Source of the DNA: Mesorhizobium liriopis
GTDB taxonomy: Bacteria; Pseudomonadota; Alphaproteobacteria; Rhizobiales; Rhizobiaceae
Assembly: GCF_024053505.1 (NCBI RefSeq)
Contig: NZ_JAMXQS010000004.1
Coordinates: forward strand, 248,001 to 312,000
Length of the DNA stretch: 64,000 nt
Direction: 5' to 3'
Shown: positions 9,431-18,127 of the stretch, one piece after another
How the letters are laid out: each line of letters opens with the position of its first letter
How positions within the stretch are numbered: position 1 is the first letter of the stretch
Program-made: the position numbers and the translations under genes
Notes under the pieces: model-generated
Told to the model about the DNA's origin: nothing
Database searches by the model: none
The model's input: only the letters and a program-made list of their open reading frames with translations

Positions 9431-10588
9431 ATGCCGACTGAAACCATCGGGGCACTTGCCATCATTATCGGCGTAATCGGCCGGTTCTGGCCGGTCTGGA
9501 TCGCGCTGGCGATCGTTCTGACGCTCAGCTTCACCTTTCGCGGACGGCTCGGGCTTTACGGTCAGCTCTTCGAATCCGGCGTCGGTGTGGCGGGTGTGAC
9601 CATCTGCTTCTTCTGGCTGTTCACCGCGATGTTCGCGCATGTGATCGCTCCCTTCGATCCGTTGACGCAGGTGGCGGTGATGAAGGATGCGATGCCCGGT
9701 ACGGTCGTGCCCGACCAGGGCCTCGTCTATTATTTCGGTGGCGACAAGCTGGCGCGCGACGTGTTCTCCCGCATGATCTTCGGCTCGCGCATCGTCTTGA
9801 TCATCGCGCCCGCCGCGACCGCCTTCGCCCTGATGGTGGGAACGACGCTGGGACTTCCCGCCGGCTATTATGGCGGCAAGATCGACGCGCTGCTGTCCTT
9901 CCTCGCCAACCTCGTTCTGGCCTTCCCCGTTATCCTGCTCTTCTACCTGCTGGTCACGCCGGGCATCGTCGAGACGGGCCTGCCGCACTGGATCGCGCGT
10001 GTGTTCTTCATCGTGCCGATCATCTTCTTCGGCACGCTGTTCTTCACCCGATACAAGAACCGGCCGCAGCTTCTCGCCGTGCAGATGGCGCTGATCGTGA
10101 TCCTCGGCGGCTGGGTGTATCTCGGGCTCGCCTTCGACGCCGATCCGCTCGGCATCATTTCGATCGATCCGAACCAGCTCAACATCTTCGTGGCGGTGGT
10201 GTTCGCGTCCTCGCCCGGTGTCTTCCGCATCGTGCGTGGACTGACCATGGACATCAAGACACGCGACTATGTGGCGGCGGCGCAAACGCGCGGCGAGTCG
10301 CCCTGGTACATCATGCTGTGGGAAATCCTGCCCAATGCGCGCGGGCCGCTGATCGTCGATGCATGCCTGCGTATCGGGTACACCACGATCCTGCTCGGCA
10401 CGCTCGGCTATTTCGGCCTGGGCCTTGCGCCGGAAAGCCCGGACTGGGGGACGGCGATCAAGGATGCGAGCCGCCTCTTGCGCTCCTTCATCCATCCGGC
10501 ACTGCCACCGGTCGTCGCGCTGATGACCTTCGTGCTCGGCCTGAACCTGTTGGCCGATGCGTTGCGCGAGCAATCGTTGAAAGACTGA
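9431..10588 (+). CDS. Peptide-type ABC transporter permease (DppC/OppC family)
   Basis: The product (385 aa) is the second inner-membrane permease of the importer. It begins with an extra hydrophobic segment (about residues 8-35) before the usual OppC N-terminal helix near residues 50-75, so it is longer than the usual 280-310 aa. The EAA loop is recognisable as EILPNARGPLIVDACLRIGY, and RDVFSRMIFGSRI is a typical OppC signature. The start follows GAGGGGAGG at a good distance, 46 bases after the first permease. The middle (about residues 170-240) has additional hydrophobic segments compared with small OppC proteins, as in some alphaproteobacterial homologues. Confidence 0.88.
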   Translation: MPTETIGALAIIIGVIGRFWPVWIALAIVLTLSFTFRGRLGLYGQLFESGVGVAGVTICFFWLFTAMFAHVIAPFDPLTQVAVMKDAMPGTVVPDQGLVYYFGGDKLARDVFSRMIFGSRIVLIIAPAATAFALMVGTTLGLPAGYYGGKIDALLSFLANLVLAFPVILLFYLLVTPGIVETGLPHWIARVFFIVPIIFFGTLFFTRYKNRPQLLAVQMALIVILGGWVYLGLAFDADPLGIISIDPNQLNIFVAVVFASSPGVFRIVRGLTMDIKTRDYVAAAQTRGESPWYIMLWEILPNARGPLIVDACLRIGYTTILLGTLGYFGLGLAPESPDWGTAIKDASRLLRSFIHPALPPVVALMTFVLGLNLLADALREQSLKD

Positions 10589-10621
10589 TCCCCAACAACC
10601 TCCAGCCAGGAAGGCAGCGCC

Positions 10622-13057
10622 ATGAACGAGCGAGTGACCGACCCGAGCCAGAACCCCGGCACCGCACCGATCCTCGAGATCGAGAATCTGTCGATCTCGT
10701 TCTTTACCCGCAAGGGCGAGATTCCGGCGGTGATGGACTTCTCCTGTACCGTGATGCCCGGCGAGGCGATGGGTATCGTGGGCGAGTCCGGCTGCGGCAA
10801 GTCCACCGTGTCGCTCGGCGTCATGCGCGACCTGTCCAATATCGGCAGGATCGTCGGCGGGCGGATCAAGTTCCAGGGCCGCGACATGGGCGACATGTCG
10901 GACGAGGAGCTCCGACAGATTCGTGGCAACAAGATCGCCATGATCTATCAGGAGCCGATGGCCTCGCTGAATCCGGCAATGAAGGTCGGCCAGCAGCTGA
11001 TGGAAGTGCCACTGATCCACGACAAGGTGTCGAAGGACGAGGCCTACAAGCGCGCGCTCGAAATGGTGCGCGCCGTGCGACTGCCCGACCCCGAGCGCAT
11101 GATGCGCTCGTTTCCGCATCAGCTTTCCGGCGGCCAGCAGCAGCGTATCGTGATCGCGATGGCGCTGCTTTCCAAGCCCGCACTTCTGCTGCTCGACGAG
11201 CCGACGACGGCGCTCGACGTGACGGTGGAAGCGGGCATCGTCGAACTGGTGAAGGGCCTGGGCAAGCAGTTCGGCACCTCGATGCTATTCGTGTCGCACA
11301 ATCTCGGCCTGATCCTCGAGACCTGTGACAAGATCACCGTAATGTATTCGGGTGAGGCGGTGGAAACCGGCCGCATCGAGGATGTGTTCGACCGGATGCG
11401 CCACCCTTATACGCAGGGGCTTTTCCGCTCGATCCCTTTGCCGGGAGCGGACAAGAACGAGCGCCCTCTGGTCGCCATTCCGGGTCAGCTGCCGCTACCG
11501 CATGAGCGGCCCAAGGGCTGCAATTTCGGACCGCGCTGCCATCACTTCGTGGAAGGCGTCTGCAACGCTGCCGAAATCCCGATGATCGAGGTGGAAGGAC
11601 ACGAGGGTCATTTCAGCCGCTGCGTGCGCTTCAACGAGATCGACTGGGCCGCTCTTCCCAAAGGAGCAGAGAAGAAACATGAGCCCGTGAAGCCCGGCGC
11701 GCCGGTGCTCAAGATCGACAATCTCAAGAAATACTACACGGTTTCGGGGAACGAGATCTTCGGGGGCGCGGAAGCCCGCGTGGTCAAGGCGAACGAGTCG
11801 ATCTCGTTCGAGGCGCGAGAATCCGAGACAGTCGCTATCGTCGGCGAGTCCGGCTGCGGCAAGTCCACCCTTGCCAAGGTGCTGCTGGGCCTGGAGACCG
11901 CATCCTCGGGCGATGTCGTGCTCGGCAACACGCCGATCCAGTCGACAGCCATCGAGAAGCGCGAGGTGGACACGATCTCGTCCATTCAGATGGTGTTCCA
12001 GAACCCGTTCGATACGCTGAACCCATCACACTCGATCGGCTCGCAGATCATTCGCACACTCGAGAAGTTCGGCATCGGCAAGACGGTGGCCGACCGCGAG
12101 AAGCGGATGTTCGAGCTGCTCGACCTGGTGAAGCTGCCGCGTGCCTTCGCCGTGCGCAAGCCGCGCCAGCTTTCGGGTGGACAGAAGCAGCGCATCGGCG
12201 TGGCCCGCGCCTTTGCGGGGGCGGCCAAGGTCGTGGTCGCGGATGAGCCCGTTTCGGCGCTCGATGTGTCCGTGCAGGCGGCCGTTACCGAACTGTTGAT
12301 GGAGATCCAGCGCAAGAACAAGACGACGATGCTCTTCATCAGCCACGACCTGTCGGTGGTGCGCTACATTGCCGACCGCGTGGTGGTCATGTATCTCGGC
12401 CATATCGTGGAGCAGGGCTCGACCGATCAGATCTTCGCGCCGCCCTATCATCCCTATACGGAAGCACTTCTCTCGGCGATCCCGATCGCGGACACGAGCG
12501 TGGTCAAGAAGCACATCGTGCTCGAGGGCGACATTCCCTCAGCGATGAATCCGCCGCCGGGTTGCCCGTTCCAGACCCGATGCCGCTACAAGCGCCTGGT
12601 GCCCGATAACCTCTGCGAAACCAAGCTGCCGCCTCTCAAGGATCTTGGTGCGGGGCATCGCAGCCTGTGCTGGCTCGACGATGCGCAGCTCGCCGCCATG
12701 GAGCCGGTGATCTCGTTCGACCGTGGCGTCAATGTGCCGGTTTCGGACGTTGTGCCGACCGACGAGCCCCACGGCGAAGGGGCAGGCACCGGGCCGGGTT
12801 TCGCGGGCGCACCGCCGCAGCGGCCGCATGGCAAGACGAGTGACGCCGACGCTGAGAGCGAGATGGAGCGGATCGAGCGTGCGCCGCCACCGCCGCACGG
12901 CTCTCGCGAAATCACGGGCAATCCCGGAGACTCCTCACCTGACAAGCTGCAAACGGAGGTCGGTGACGGTCGCCAGGCGGTGAGTGGCGAAGTCACGCCG
13001 GGGCTGGGCAAAACACGACAAAGCGAGGTTGACGGGAATGAGCCCAACCGGAGCTGA
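10622..13057 (+). CDS. ABC transporter, two ATPase domains fused (DppD-DppF type)
   Basis: The product (811 aa) carries both nucleotide-binding domains of the importer in one chain. The first Walker A is GESGCGKST at 54-62 and the second, identical one, is at 408-416. Each half has an LSGGQ signature, a Walker B and the Cys-containing OppD/OppF C-terminal motif (PRCHHFVEGVC and QTRCRYKRL). The start has AGGAAGG nine bases upstream and lies 33 bases after the permease. The last 110-120 residues are rich in Pro, Gly, Glu and Asp with no recognisable fold, an unusual disordered-looking tail. It is cytoplasmic and drives the two permeases encoded upstream. Confidence 0.92.
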   Translation: MNERVTDPSQNPGTAPILEIENLSISFFTRKGEIPAVMDFSCTVMPGEAMGIVGESGCGKSTVSLGVMRDLSNIGRIVGGRIKFQGRDMGDMSDEELRQIRGNKIAMIYQEPMASLNPAMKVGQQLMEVPLIHDKVSKDEAYKRALEMVRAVRLPDPERMMRSFPHQLSGGQQQRIVIAMALLSKPALLLLDEPTTALDVTVEAGIVELVKGLGKQFGTSMLFVSHNLGLILETCDKITVMYSGEAVETGRIEDVFDRMRHPYTQGLFRSIPLPGADKNERPLVAIPGQLPLPHERPKGCNFGPRCHHFVEGVCNAAEIPMIEVEGHEGHFSRCVRFNEIDWAALPKGAEKKHEPVKPGAPVLKIDNLKKYYTVSGNEIFGGAEARVVKANESISFEARESETVAIVGESGCGKSTLAKVLLGLETASSGDVVLGNTPIQSTAIEKREVDTISSIQMVFQNPFDTLNPSHSIGSQIIRTLEKFGIGKTVADREKRMFELLDLVKLPRAFAVRKPRQLSGGQKQRIGVARAFAGAAKVVVADEPVSALDVSVQAAVTELLMEIQRKNKTTMLFISHDLSVVRYIADRVVVMYLGHIVEQGSTDQIFAPPYHPYTEALLSAIPIADTSVVKKHIVLEGDIPSAMNPPPGCPFQTRCRYKRLVPDNLCETKLPPLKDLGAGHRSLCWLDDAQLAAMEPVISFDRGVNVPVSDVVPTDEPHGEGAGTGPGFAGAPPQRPHGKTSDADAESEMERIERAPPPPHGSREITGNPGDSSPDKLQTEVGDGRQAVSGEVTPGLGKTRQSEVDGNEPNRS

Positions 13058-13139
13058 TGTCATCCATCTGTCTTAACAAAAAAGCGGAACCAACCATTCA
13101 AGCGGTGATTGGCCGGGGGTTAACCAAGGAAACCCCGCC

Positions 13140-14081
13140 ATGTTCTTACGCATCGACAAGCTCCAAACCGAGCTTCCCGCGCCGAAGAAGGCCGACCCCA
13201 ATGCTGCCGCAGCCCTGCAGGAGTTGCTCGGCGGCAAGTACGGGGAAATGTCCACGCTGGGCAACTACCTGTTCCAGAGCTTCAACTTCCGCTCCAAGAA
13301 CAAGCTGAAGCCGTTCTATAGCCTTGTCGCCGCGATCACGGCTGAAGAACTCGGCCATGTCGAGCTGGTGTCGAACGGCGTCGCCATGCTCAACAACGGC
13401 CCCGACAATGACGGCGACGAAAAGGACGGCGGCGACATTTCCGGTGCGCCTTTCGCCGATATGACGGATGCCCGTCTCGCCCAGGCCTTCTTCCAGAATG
13501 CCGGCGGTGCCACGCCCGTCAACAGTGGCGGCCACACCTGGAACAACGACATGGTGACGACGACCGGAAACGTGATCGTCGACCTGCTCCACAACTTCCA
13601 CCTGGAATGTGGTGCACGTCTTCACAAGCTTCGCGTCTATGAAACATTGTCCGACCCGACGGGTCGCGAGGTCTGCGGCTATCTGCTGGTGCGCGGCTCG
13701 GTGCATGCCCATGCTTATGCGCTGGCGCTGAAGAACCTGACGGGGGTGGACATCCACAAGATGCTGCCGACGCCGAACATTCCGCTCGCCAAGATTCCCG
13801 AGTCGCAGAAATACCTGCAGGAGGGCTCGCATCGCCGCCTCTACACGTTCAGCCCGGAGGACTACAAAACCATCTCCGGCATCTGGGGCAATGGCGAGAT
13901 GGCGCTGCCGGGTGATCCGCCCGGCGAGCTCGAAGTGGTCGAAGGCAACCCGGAAGGTGGCAAGATCCACCAGCTGACCGGCATCCCATCGGCCTTCACG
14001 CCGGACTATGCACCGGAGGAAATGATGGAGATCGCGGCCAAGCTGACCAAGGCGGCTCACCAGGGCGCAGGCTCGCTCTGA
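13140..14081 (+). CDS. Manganese catalase (non-haem)
   Basis: The product (313 aa) belongs to the dimanganese catalases, which convert hydrogen peroxide to water and oxygen. The expected metal ligands are in place: Glu36, Glu70, His73, Glu156 and His189, with spacing equal to that of the Lactobacillus plantarum enzyme (35/66/69/148/181). No signal peptide is seen, so it acts in the cytoplasm. The ATG follows AAGGAA by seven bases. It is a single transcription unit ended by the hairpin at 14092-14120. The next gene encodes a PPOX-fold stress protein, so an oxidative-stress role for the locus is a reasonable inference. Confidence 0.94.
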   Translation: MFLRIDKLQTELPAPKKADPNAAAALQELLGGKYGEMSTLGNYLFQSFNFRSKNKLKPFYSLVAAITAEELGHVELVSNGVAMLNNGPDNDGDEKDGGDISGAPFADMTDARLAQAFFQNAGGATPVNSGGHTWNNDMVTTTGNVIVDLLHNFHLECGARLHKLRVYETLSDPTGREVCGYLLVRGSVHAHAYALALKNLTGVDIHKMLPTPNIPLAKIPESQKYLQEGSHRRLYTFSPEDYKTISGIWGNGEMALPGDPPGELEVVEGNPEGGKIHQLTGIPSAFTPDYAPEEMMEIAAKLTKAAHQGAGSL

Positions 14082-14091
14082 CTTGACGAGA

Positions 14092-14120
14092 GGGCCGGCA
14101 GCGCGCACTGCCGGCCCTTT
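14092..14120 (+). terminator. Rho-independent terminator after manganese catalase
   Basis: A perfect nine-base-pair stem, gggccggca/tgccggccc, with an eight-base loop is followed by TTT. It lies 10 bases after the catalase stop codon. Confidence 0.8.
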
Positions 14121-14188
14121 CAAATCGGGAACCGAATCCGGCGCTGACCATTCCCCCGCCGTCAATTCGAACAGAGAAGGAATGGACC

Positions 14189-14683
14189 ATGGCCGAGACC
14201 GAGAACCCCCGCGACAAGCTCTATAAGCTGATCGACGAGGTGAAGATCGCGATGCTGACGACGATCGAGCCGGACGGTTCACTCCACACGCGACCCATGG
14301 CCAATCAGGAGTCGGACGCGGAAGGCAATCTCTGGTTCTTTCTCGACAAGACCTCCGCGCTTGCCCAGACCATCCAGAAAAATTCCAAGGTCAGCCTCGG
14401 CTATTCCGACCCCGGTGGCGACGATTATGTCTCGGTTTCCGGCACGGCTGCACTCGTCACGGATCGAGCCACGATCGACGAGAAATGGTCGGAGGATGTT
14501 GCCGCGTGGTTCGAAGGCGGAAAGGACAATCCGAACATCGCGCTTCTCAAGGTCAATCCGAGCGAAGGCGAGTACTGGGACACGAGTTCTTCAGCGCTCG
14601 CCACTGCGATCGGCTATGTGAAGGCGACGCTTGGCAAGGGTTCGGGCAGCGACGTGGTGGAGAACAAGAAGGTTTCGCTCTGA
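14189..14683 (+). CDS. Pyridoxamine 5'-phosphate oxidase-fold general stress protein
   Basis: The product (164 aa) resembles the general stress protein 26 group of the PPOX split-barrel flavoproteins. Typical features are the N-terminal helix (DKLYKLIDEVKIAMLTTI), the strand containing SLHTRPM near residues 31-37, LWFFLDKTS near 48-56, and the acidic WSEDVAAWFEGG segment. These proteins bind flavin or a related cofactor, but a defined reaction is not known for this subgroup. AGAAGGAA precedes the ATG. The gene stands alone between two hairpins, next to manganese catalase. Confidence 0.88.
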   Translation: MAETENPRDKLYKLIDEVKIAMLTTIEPDGSLHTRPMANQESDAEGNLWFFLDKTSALAQTIQKNSKVSLGYSDPGGDDYVSVSGTAALVTDRATIDEKWSEDVAAWFEGGKDNPNIALLKVNPSEGEYWDTSSSALATAIGYVKATLGKGSGSDVVENKKVSL

Positions 14684-14732
14684 GAGTTTGAACCGTCGTC
14701 GGGTCGGAGCCGATCGGCTCCAGGCATCATTC

Positions 14733-14768
14733 AAAAGGGCGCGGGCGATAACTTCGCTTGCGCCTTTT
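14733..14768 (+). terminator. Probable terminator after the stress protein gene
   Basis: AAAAGG-GCGC at 14733-14742 pairs with GCGCCTTTT at 14760-14768 (one bulged G), with an inner GCGA/TCGC stem, and ends in TTTT. It is 50 bases past the stop codon. Confidence 0.5.
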
Positions 14769-14858
14769 CCCTATCGGTAACGCCCGCTTTACAAGTGTTT
14801 TCAGCTCATCGACTTATCGTCGGCGACACGAAGGCCGCCATTCACACAGGACGTGGAA

Positions 14859-15206
14859 ATGCTGATCCTGAACTATTCCTGGGCCGTATGGCTGGCTTGG
14901 TTGCTCGCGGCCTTTTTCGTCATTAGCGGGGTGCTCAATCTGATCGGCTTCAAGCCTATGCAGGAGCAGTTGCTGGGGTGGGGATTTCCATCGTGGTTCC
15001 GGTTCGTGAACGGGATCTGCGATCTGCTGATCGGGGTGCTCATAGCTTGGTATCCGACGCGCGTGTTCGGGCTGATCCTCGGGGTCCTGCTTTGCGTGGT
15101 CATCTGGATCGTTCTGCTGCGCCATCGCGACTACGGGCACATGCTTCCTTCGGTTGTCCTTTTCGCGCTCCTGCTGGTGACAGCTTGGGGGCTACGGTTG
15201 CTGTGA
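14859..15206 (+). CDS. DoxX-like small membrane protein
   Basis: The product (115 aa) has four predicted transmembrane helices (about residues 8-28, 45-65, 66-86, 92-112) and looks like the DoxX/DoxX-like family of small inner-membrane proteins of mostly unknown function. I placed the start at ATG 14859 because AGG at 14848-14850 is eight bases away; an in-frame GTG at 14853 lies too close to that site. No partner gene is evident. Gene 18128-18496 encodes a second, distinct DoxX protein. Confidence 0.75.
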   Translation: MLILNYSWAVWLAWLLAAFFVISGVLNLIGFKPMQEQLLGWGFPSWFRFVNGICDLLIGVLIAWYPTRVFGLILGVLLCVVIWIVLLRHRDYGHMLPSVVLFALLLVTAWGLRLL

Positions 15207-15214
15207 TCCAACAG

Positions 15215-15240
15215 AAATCTGGACCAAACTTATCAGATTT
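15215..15240. promoter_or_regulatory. AT-rich inverted repeat after the DoxX gene
   Basis: AAATCTG at 15215-15221 and CAGATTT at 15234-15240 form a perfect seven-base inverted repeat with a 12-base spacer. It could be a weak terminator for the preceding gene or an operator in the preT promoter region; the sequence does not decide. Confidence 0.3.
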
Positions 15241-15273
15241 TAATCAAGCTAAATCAGTCCTTTATCTCGAAAT

Positions 15274-15289
15274 TTGACCGATTGATAAA
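15274..15289 (+). promoter_or_regulatory. Degenerate RutR-like operator upstream of preT
   Basis: TTGACCGATTGATAAA matches the RutR palindrome TTGACCAnnTGGTCAA fully in its left half and in four of seven positions in its right half. It overlaps the likely -35 element of preT, which fits repression. The two better sites are at 19950 and 23009. Confidence 0.45.
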
Positions 15290-15309
15290 ATTTTTGGGCA
15301 TGCTAGCAT
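15282..15309 (+). promoter_or_regulatory. Candidate promoter of preT-preA
   Basis: TTGATA (15282-15287) and TAGCAT (15304-15309) are separated by 16 bases, and TGC directly before TAGCAT gives an extended -10. It lies about 27 bases upstream of the preT start and overlaps the degenerate RutR site. Confidence 0.45.
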
Positions 15310-15335
15310 CCTCTCAATAACAAGGGGAACACAGC

Positions 15336-16688
15336 ATGGCCCAAGGCCAATTCACGGACGGCATCGTCGCCGGCCGGCTCGCGCCGCCCGATTATTCCGC
15401 GAACTTTTCAGACCTGCATCCGCCGCTCGACCAGCATGAGGCGCTGGTCGAAAGCGACCGCTGTTATTTCTGTTACGACGCGCCCTGCATGCAGGCATGC
15501 CCGACCTCGATCGACATCCCGTTGTTCATCCGCGAGATCTCGACGGGCAACCCGCTGGGGGCTGCCAAGACGATCTTCGACCAGAATATTCTCGGCGGCA
15601 TGTGCGCCCGCGTGTGTCCGACCGAGACGCTCTGCGAGGAGGCTTGCGTTCGTGAGACTGCCGAGGGCAAGCCGGTGCAGATCGGGCGGCTCCAGCGCTT
15701 CGCCACCGATGTCGCGATGGGCGCGGGCCGGCAGTTCTACCAGCGCGCGGCAGACACAGGGAAATCGGTGGCCATCGTGGGAGCAGGGCCTGCGGGGCTC
15801 GCCTGCGCGCACCGGCTTTCGATGCTCGGGCATGCAGTGACGGTACTCGACGCGCGGCCCAAGCCGGGCGGGCTCAACGAATATGGCATCGCTGCCTACA
15901 AGACGCCTAACGGCTTCGCGCAGGCGGAGGTCGATTACATCACCGGCATCGGCGGCATCACCATCGAAAACGACAAGGCGCTCGGGCGCGACTTCTCGGT
16001 GTCCGGCCTGCTTGAGGAGCATGATGCGGTGTTTCTCGGCATGGGACTCGCCGGCGTCAATGCGTTGCGGGCCGAGGGAGAAGAGGCCCATAACGTCGAG
16101 AACGCGGTCGATTTCATCGCGACCCTGCGTCAGGCCTCGGACCTTTCGGGTATCAGGATCGGTCGTCGCGTGGTGGTGGTCGGCGGTGGCATGACGGCGG
16201 TGGATGCGGCGGTCCAGGCGCGGTTGCTGGGCGCTGAAGAGGTGACGATCGCCTACCGCCGCGGTCGCGAAAGCATGAATGCTTCGGCTTTCGAGCAGGA
16301 CCTGGCGGCTTCGAAGGGCGTGAAGATCAGGCACTGGGTTCAGCCGCGTCGGGTGCTGACTGAAGGTGGCGAGGTGACGGGCGTCGAACTCGAGTATACG
16401 TCGTTCGAAGACGGACGTTTGAGCGGCACCGGCCAAACACTGGTGATCGAAGCCGATCAGGTCTTCAAAGCGATCGGACAAAATTTCGTGGCAGCACCGC
16501 TCAATGGCAGCGGTGAGAAGATCGCGGTCGAAGGCGGACGCATTGCGGTGGACGGCGAGGGTCGCACGACCATGCCGCGCGTTTGGGCGGGCGGCGATTG
16601 CGTGGGGGTAGGTGAAGACCTCACCGTCTCGGCCGTCGCCCAAGGGCGTGACGCCGCGATGAGCATTCACAAAGCACTGATAGGCTGA
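15336..16688 (+). CDS. preT: NAD-dependent dihydropyrimidine dehydrogenase, PreT subunit
   Basis: The product (450 aa) is the flavoprotein, NAD-binding partner of PreA; together they reduce uracil and thymine to the 5,6-dihydro forms, the first step of reductive pyrimidine breakdown. Its N-terminus has eight cysteines (43, 46, 51, 55 and 90, 94, 100, 104) as in the Fe-S region of this family, a Rossmann motif GAGPAG at 149-154 and a second one near VVVVGGG at about 283-289. The ATG follows AAGGGGAA. preA begins 14 bases downstream, so they form one operon. Length and order match E. coli PreTA. Related small glutamate synthase chains look similar, but the preA neighbour settles the call. Confidence 0.93.
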   Translation: MAQGQFTDGIVAGRLAPPDYSANFSDLHPPLDQHEALVESDRCYFCYDAPCMQACPTSIDIPLFIREISTGNPLGAAKTIFDQNILGGMCARVCPTETLCEEACVRETAEGKPVQIGRLQRFATDVAMGAGRQFYQRAADTGKSVAIVGAGPAGLACAHRLSMLGHAVTVLDARPKPGGLNEYGIAAYKTPNGFAQAEVDYITGIGGITIENDKALGRDFSVSGLLEEHDAVFLGMGLAGVNALRAEGEEAHNVENAVDFIATLRQASDLSGIRIGRRVVVVGGGMTAVDAAVQARLLGAEEVTIAYRRGRESMNASAFEQDLAASKGVKIRHWVQPRRVLTEGGEVTGVELEYTSFEDGRLSGTGQTLVIEADQVFKAIGQNFVAAPLNGSGEKIAVEGGRIAVDGEGRTTMPRVWAGGDCVGVGEDLTVSAVAQGRDAAMSIHKALIG

Positions 16689-16702
16689 GGAGCACGAAAC
16701 CC

Positions 16703-18037
16703 ATGGCCGATATCCGCAGCGACTTCCTGGGCATCAAATCGCCGAACCCGTTCTGGCTTGCTTCCGCGCCGCCCACCGACAAGGCTTACAATGTCGTCCG
16801 TGCCTTTCAGGCGGGCTGGGGCGGCGTGGTGTGGAAGACGCTGGGCGAGGAAGGACCGCCCGTCGTCAACGTCAACGGGCCACGCTACGGTGCCATCTGG
16901 GGTGCCGACCGCCGCCTGCTCGGGCTCAACAATATCGAGCTCATCACCGACCGTCAGCTGCAGGTGAACCTGCAGGAGATGAAGCAGGTCAAGCGCGACT
17001 GGCCGGACCGCGCCATTATCGCATCGATCATGGTGCCCTGCGAAGAGCATGCCTGGAAGGCTATCCTGCCACTTGTCGAGGAAACCGAGGTCGATGGCAT
17101 CGAGCTCAACTTCGGTTGCCCGCATGGCATGAGCGAGCGCGGCATGGGTTCGGCCGTGGGGCAGGTGCCCGAATATATCGAGATGGTGGCGCGCTGGTGC
17201 AAGCAATACACCCGCATGCCGGTGATCGTGAAGCTTACGCCCAACATCACCGATATCCGCTATCCGGCGCGCGCGGCGAAGCGCGGCGGGGCGGACGCGG
17301 TTTCGCTGATCAACACGATTTCCTCCATCGTTTCGGTGGATCTGGACGACTTTGCGCCGCAGCCGACCATCGACGGCAAAGGCAGCCATGGCGGCTATTG
17401 TGGCCCGGCGGTGAAGCCGATCGCGCTCAATATGGTGGCCGAAATCGCGCGCGATCCTGAGACGCGTGGGCTTCCGATCTCGGGCATCGGCGGCGTCACC
17501 ACATGGCGCGACGCTGCCGAGTTCATGGCTCTGGGCGCGGGCAATGTGCAGGTCTGCACAGCGGCCATGACCTATGGCTTCAAGATCGTGCAGGAAATGA
17601 TCACCGGCCTGTCGAACTGGATGGATTCAAAGGGCCATCAGCGGCTTGAGGACTTCATCGGCCGTGCGACGCCGAATGTCACCGACTGGCAGTATCTCAA
17701 CCTCAACTACGTCACCAAAGCGCATATCGATCAGGACCTCTGCATCAAATGCGGCCGCTGCCATATCGCCTGCGAGGACACTTCGCATCAGGCGATCACC
17801 AATATGCTGGACGGCGTGCGCCACTTCGAGGTGATCGAAGAGGAGTGCGTGGGCTGCAATCTTTGCGTGAATGTCTGCCCCGTACAGGATTGCATCACGA
17901 TGGAGCGCCTGGCCCCAGGCGATCTCGATCGCCGCACGGGCAAGGTGGTGGAGCCGACCTACGCCAACTGGACCACGCATCCCAACAACCCGATGCACCG
18001 CGAGGCGCCCGTGCAGGTTCCGGAACCGGCGGAATAA
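16703..18037 (+). CDS. preA: NAD-dependent dihydropyrimidine dehydrogenase, PreA subunit
   Basis: The product (444 aa) is the catalytic subunit with a dihydroorotate dehydrogenase-like FMN barrel, followed by a ferredoxin-like tail. The barrel starts with KSPNPFWLASAPPTD, and NFGCPHG near residues 136-142 is a hallmark of this group. Two 4Fe-4S clusters are marked by cysteines 347, 350, 353, 357 and 382, 385, 388, 392. It reduces uracil or thymine with electrons passed from PreT. It is cytoplasmic. The gene is co-transcribed with preT (14-base gap). The downstream hairpin at 18054-18081 may end the transcript. Confidence 0.95.
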   Translation: MADIRSDFLGIKSPNPFWLASAPPTDKAYNVVRAFQAGWGGVVWKTLGEEGPPVVNVNGPRYGAIWGADRRLLGLNNIELITDRQLQVNLQEMKQVKRDWPDRAIIASIMVPCEEHAWKAILPLVEETEVDGIELNFGCPHGMSERGMGSAVGQVPEYIEMVARWCKQYTRMPVIVKLTPNITDIRYPARAAKRGGADAVSLINTISSIVSVDLDDFAPQPTIDGKGSHGGYCGPAVKPIALNMVAEIARDPETRGLPISGIGGVTTWRDAAEFMALGAGNVQVCTAAMTYGFKIVQEMITGLSNWMDSKGHQRLEDFIGRATPNVTDWQYLNLNYVTKAHIDQDLCIKCGRCHIACEDTSHQAITNMLDGVRHFEVIEEECVGCNLCVNVCPVQDCITMERLAPGDLDRRTGKVVEPTYANWTTHPNNPMHREAPVQVPEPAE

Positions 18038-18101
18038 GGACGCGCCAAGACAAGGGGACAACTCTCTGAAACGAGTTCCCCGCTTCGCCGACATGCTTTA
18101 A

Positions 18102-18119
18102 CCCCTGAGCGATCGGGGG
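18102..18119 (+). promoter_or_regulatory. Hairpin covering the ribosome site of the second DoxX gene
   Basis: CCCCTGA at 18102-18108 pairs with TCGGGGG at 18113-18119 around a GCGA (GNRA-type) loop. The 3' arm is the GGGGGA ribosome site of the gene at 18128. It may limit translation or act as a weak terminator for preTA. An imperfect stem (GGGG..AACTC/GAGTTCCCC) lies just upstream at 18054-18081. Confidence 0.4.
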
Positions 18120-18127
18120 ATTTCCTT

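Noticed and set aside
7852-9534. 560-codon frame on the minus strand
   Set aside because: It lies opposite the first ABC permease, is very rich in His, Arg, Asp and Glu as such shadows are, and has no recognisable domain.
16831-17460. 209-codon frame overlapping preA
   Set aside because: Shadow of preA in another frame; the preA frame has the FMN barrel and both Fe-S motifs.
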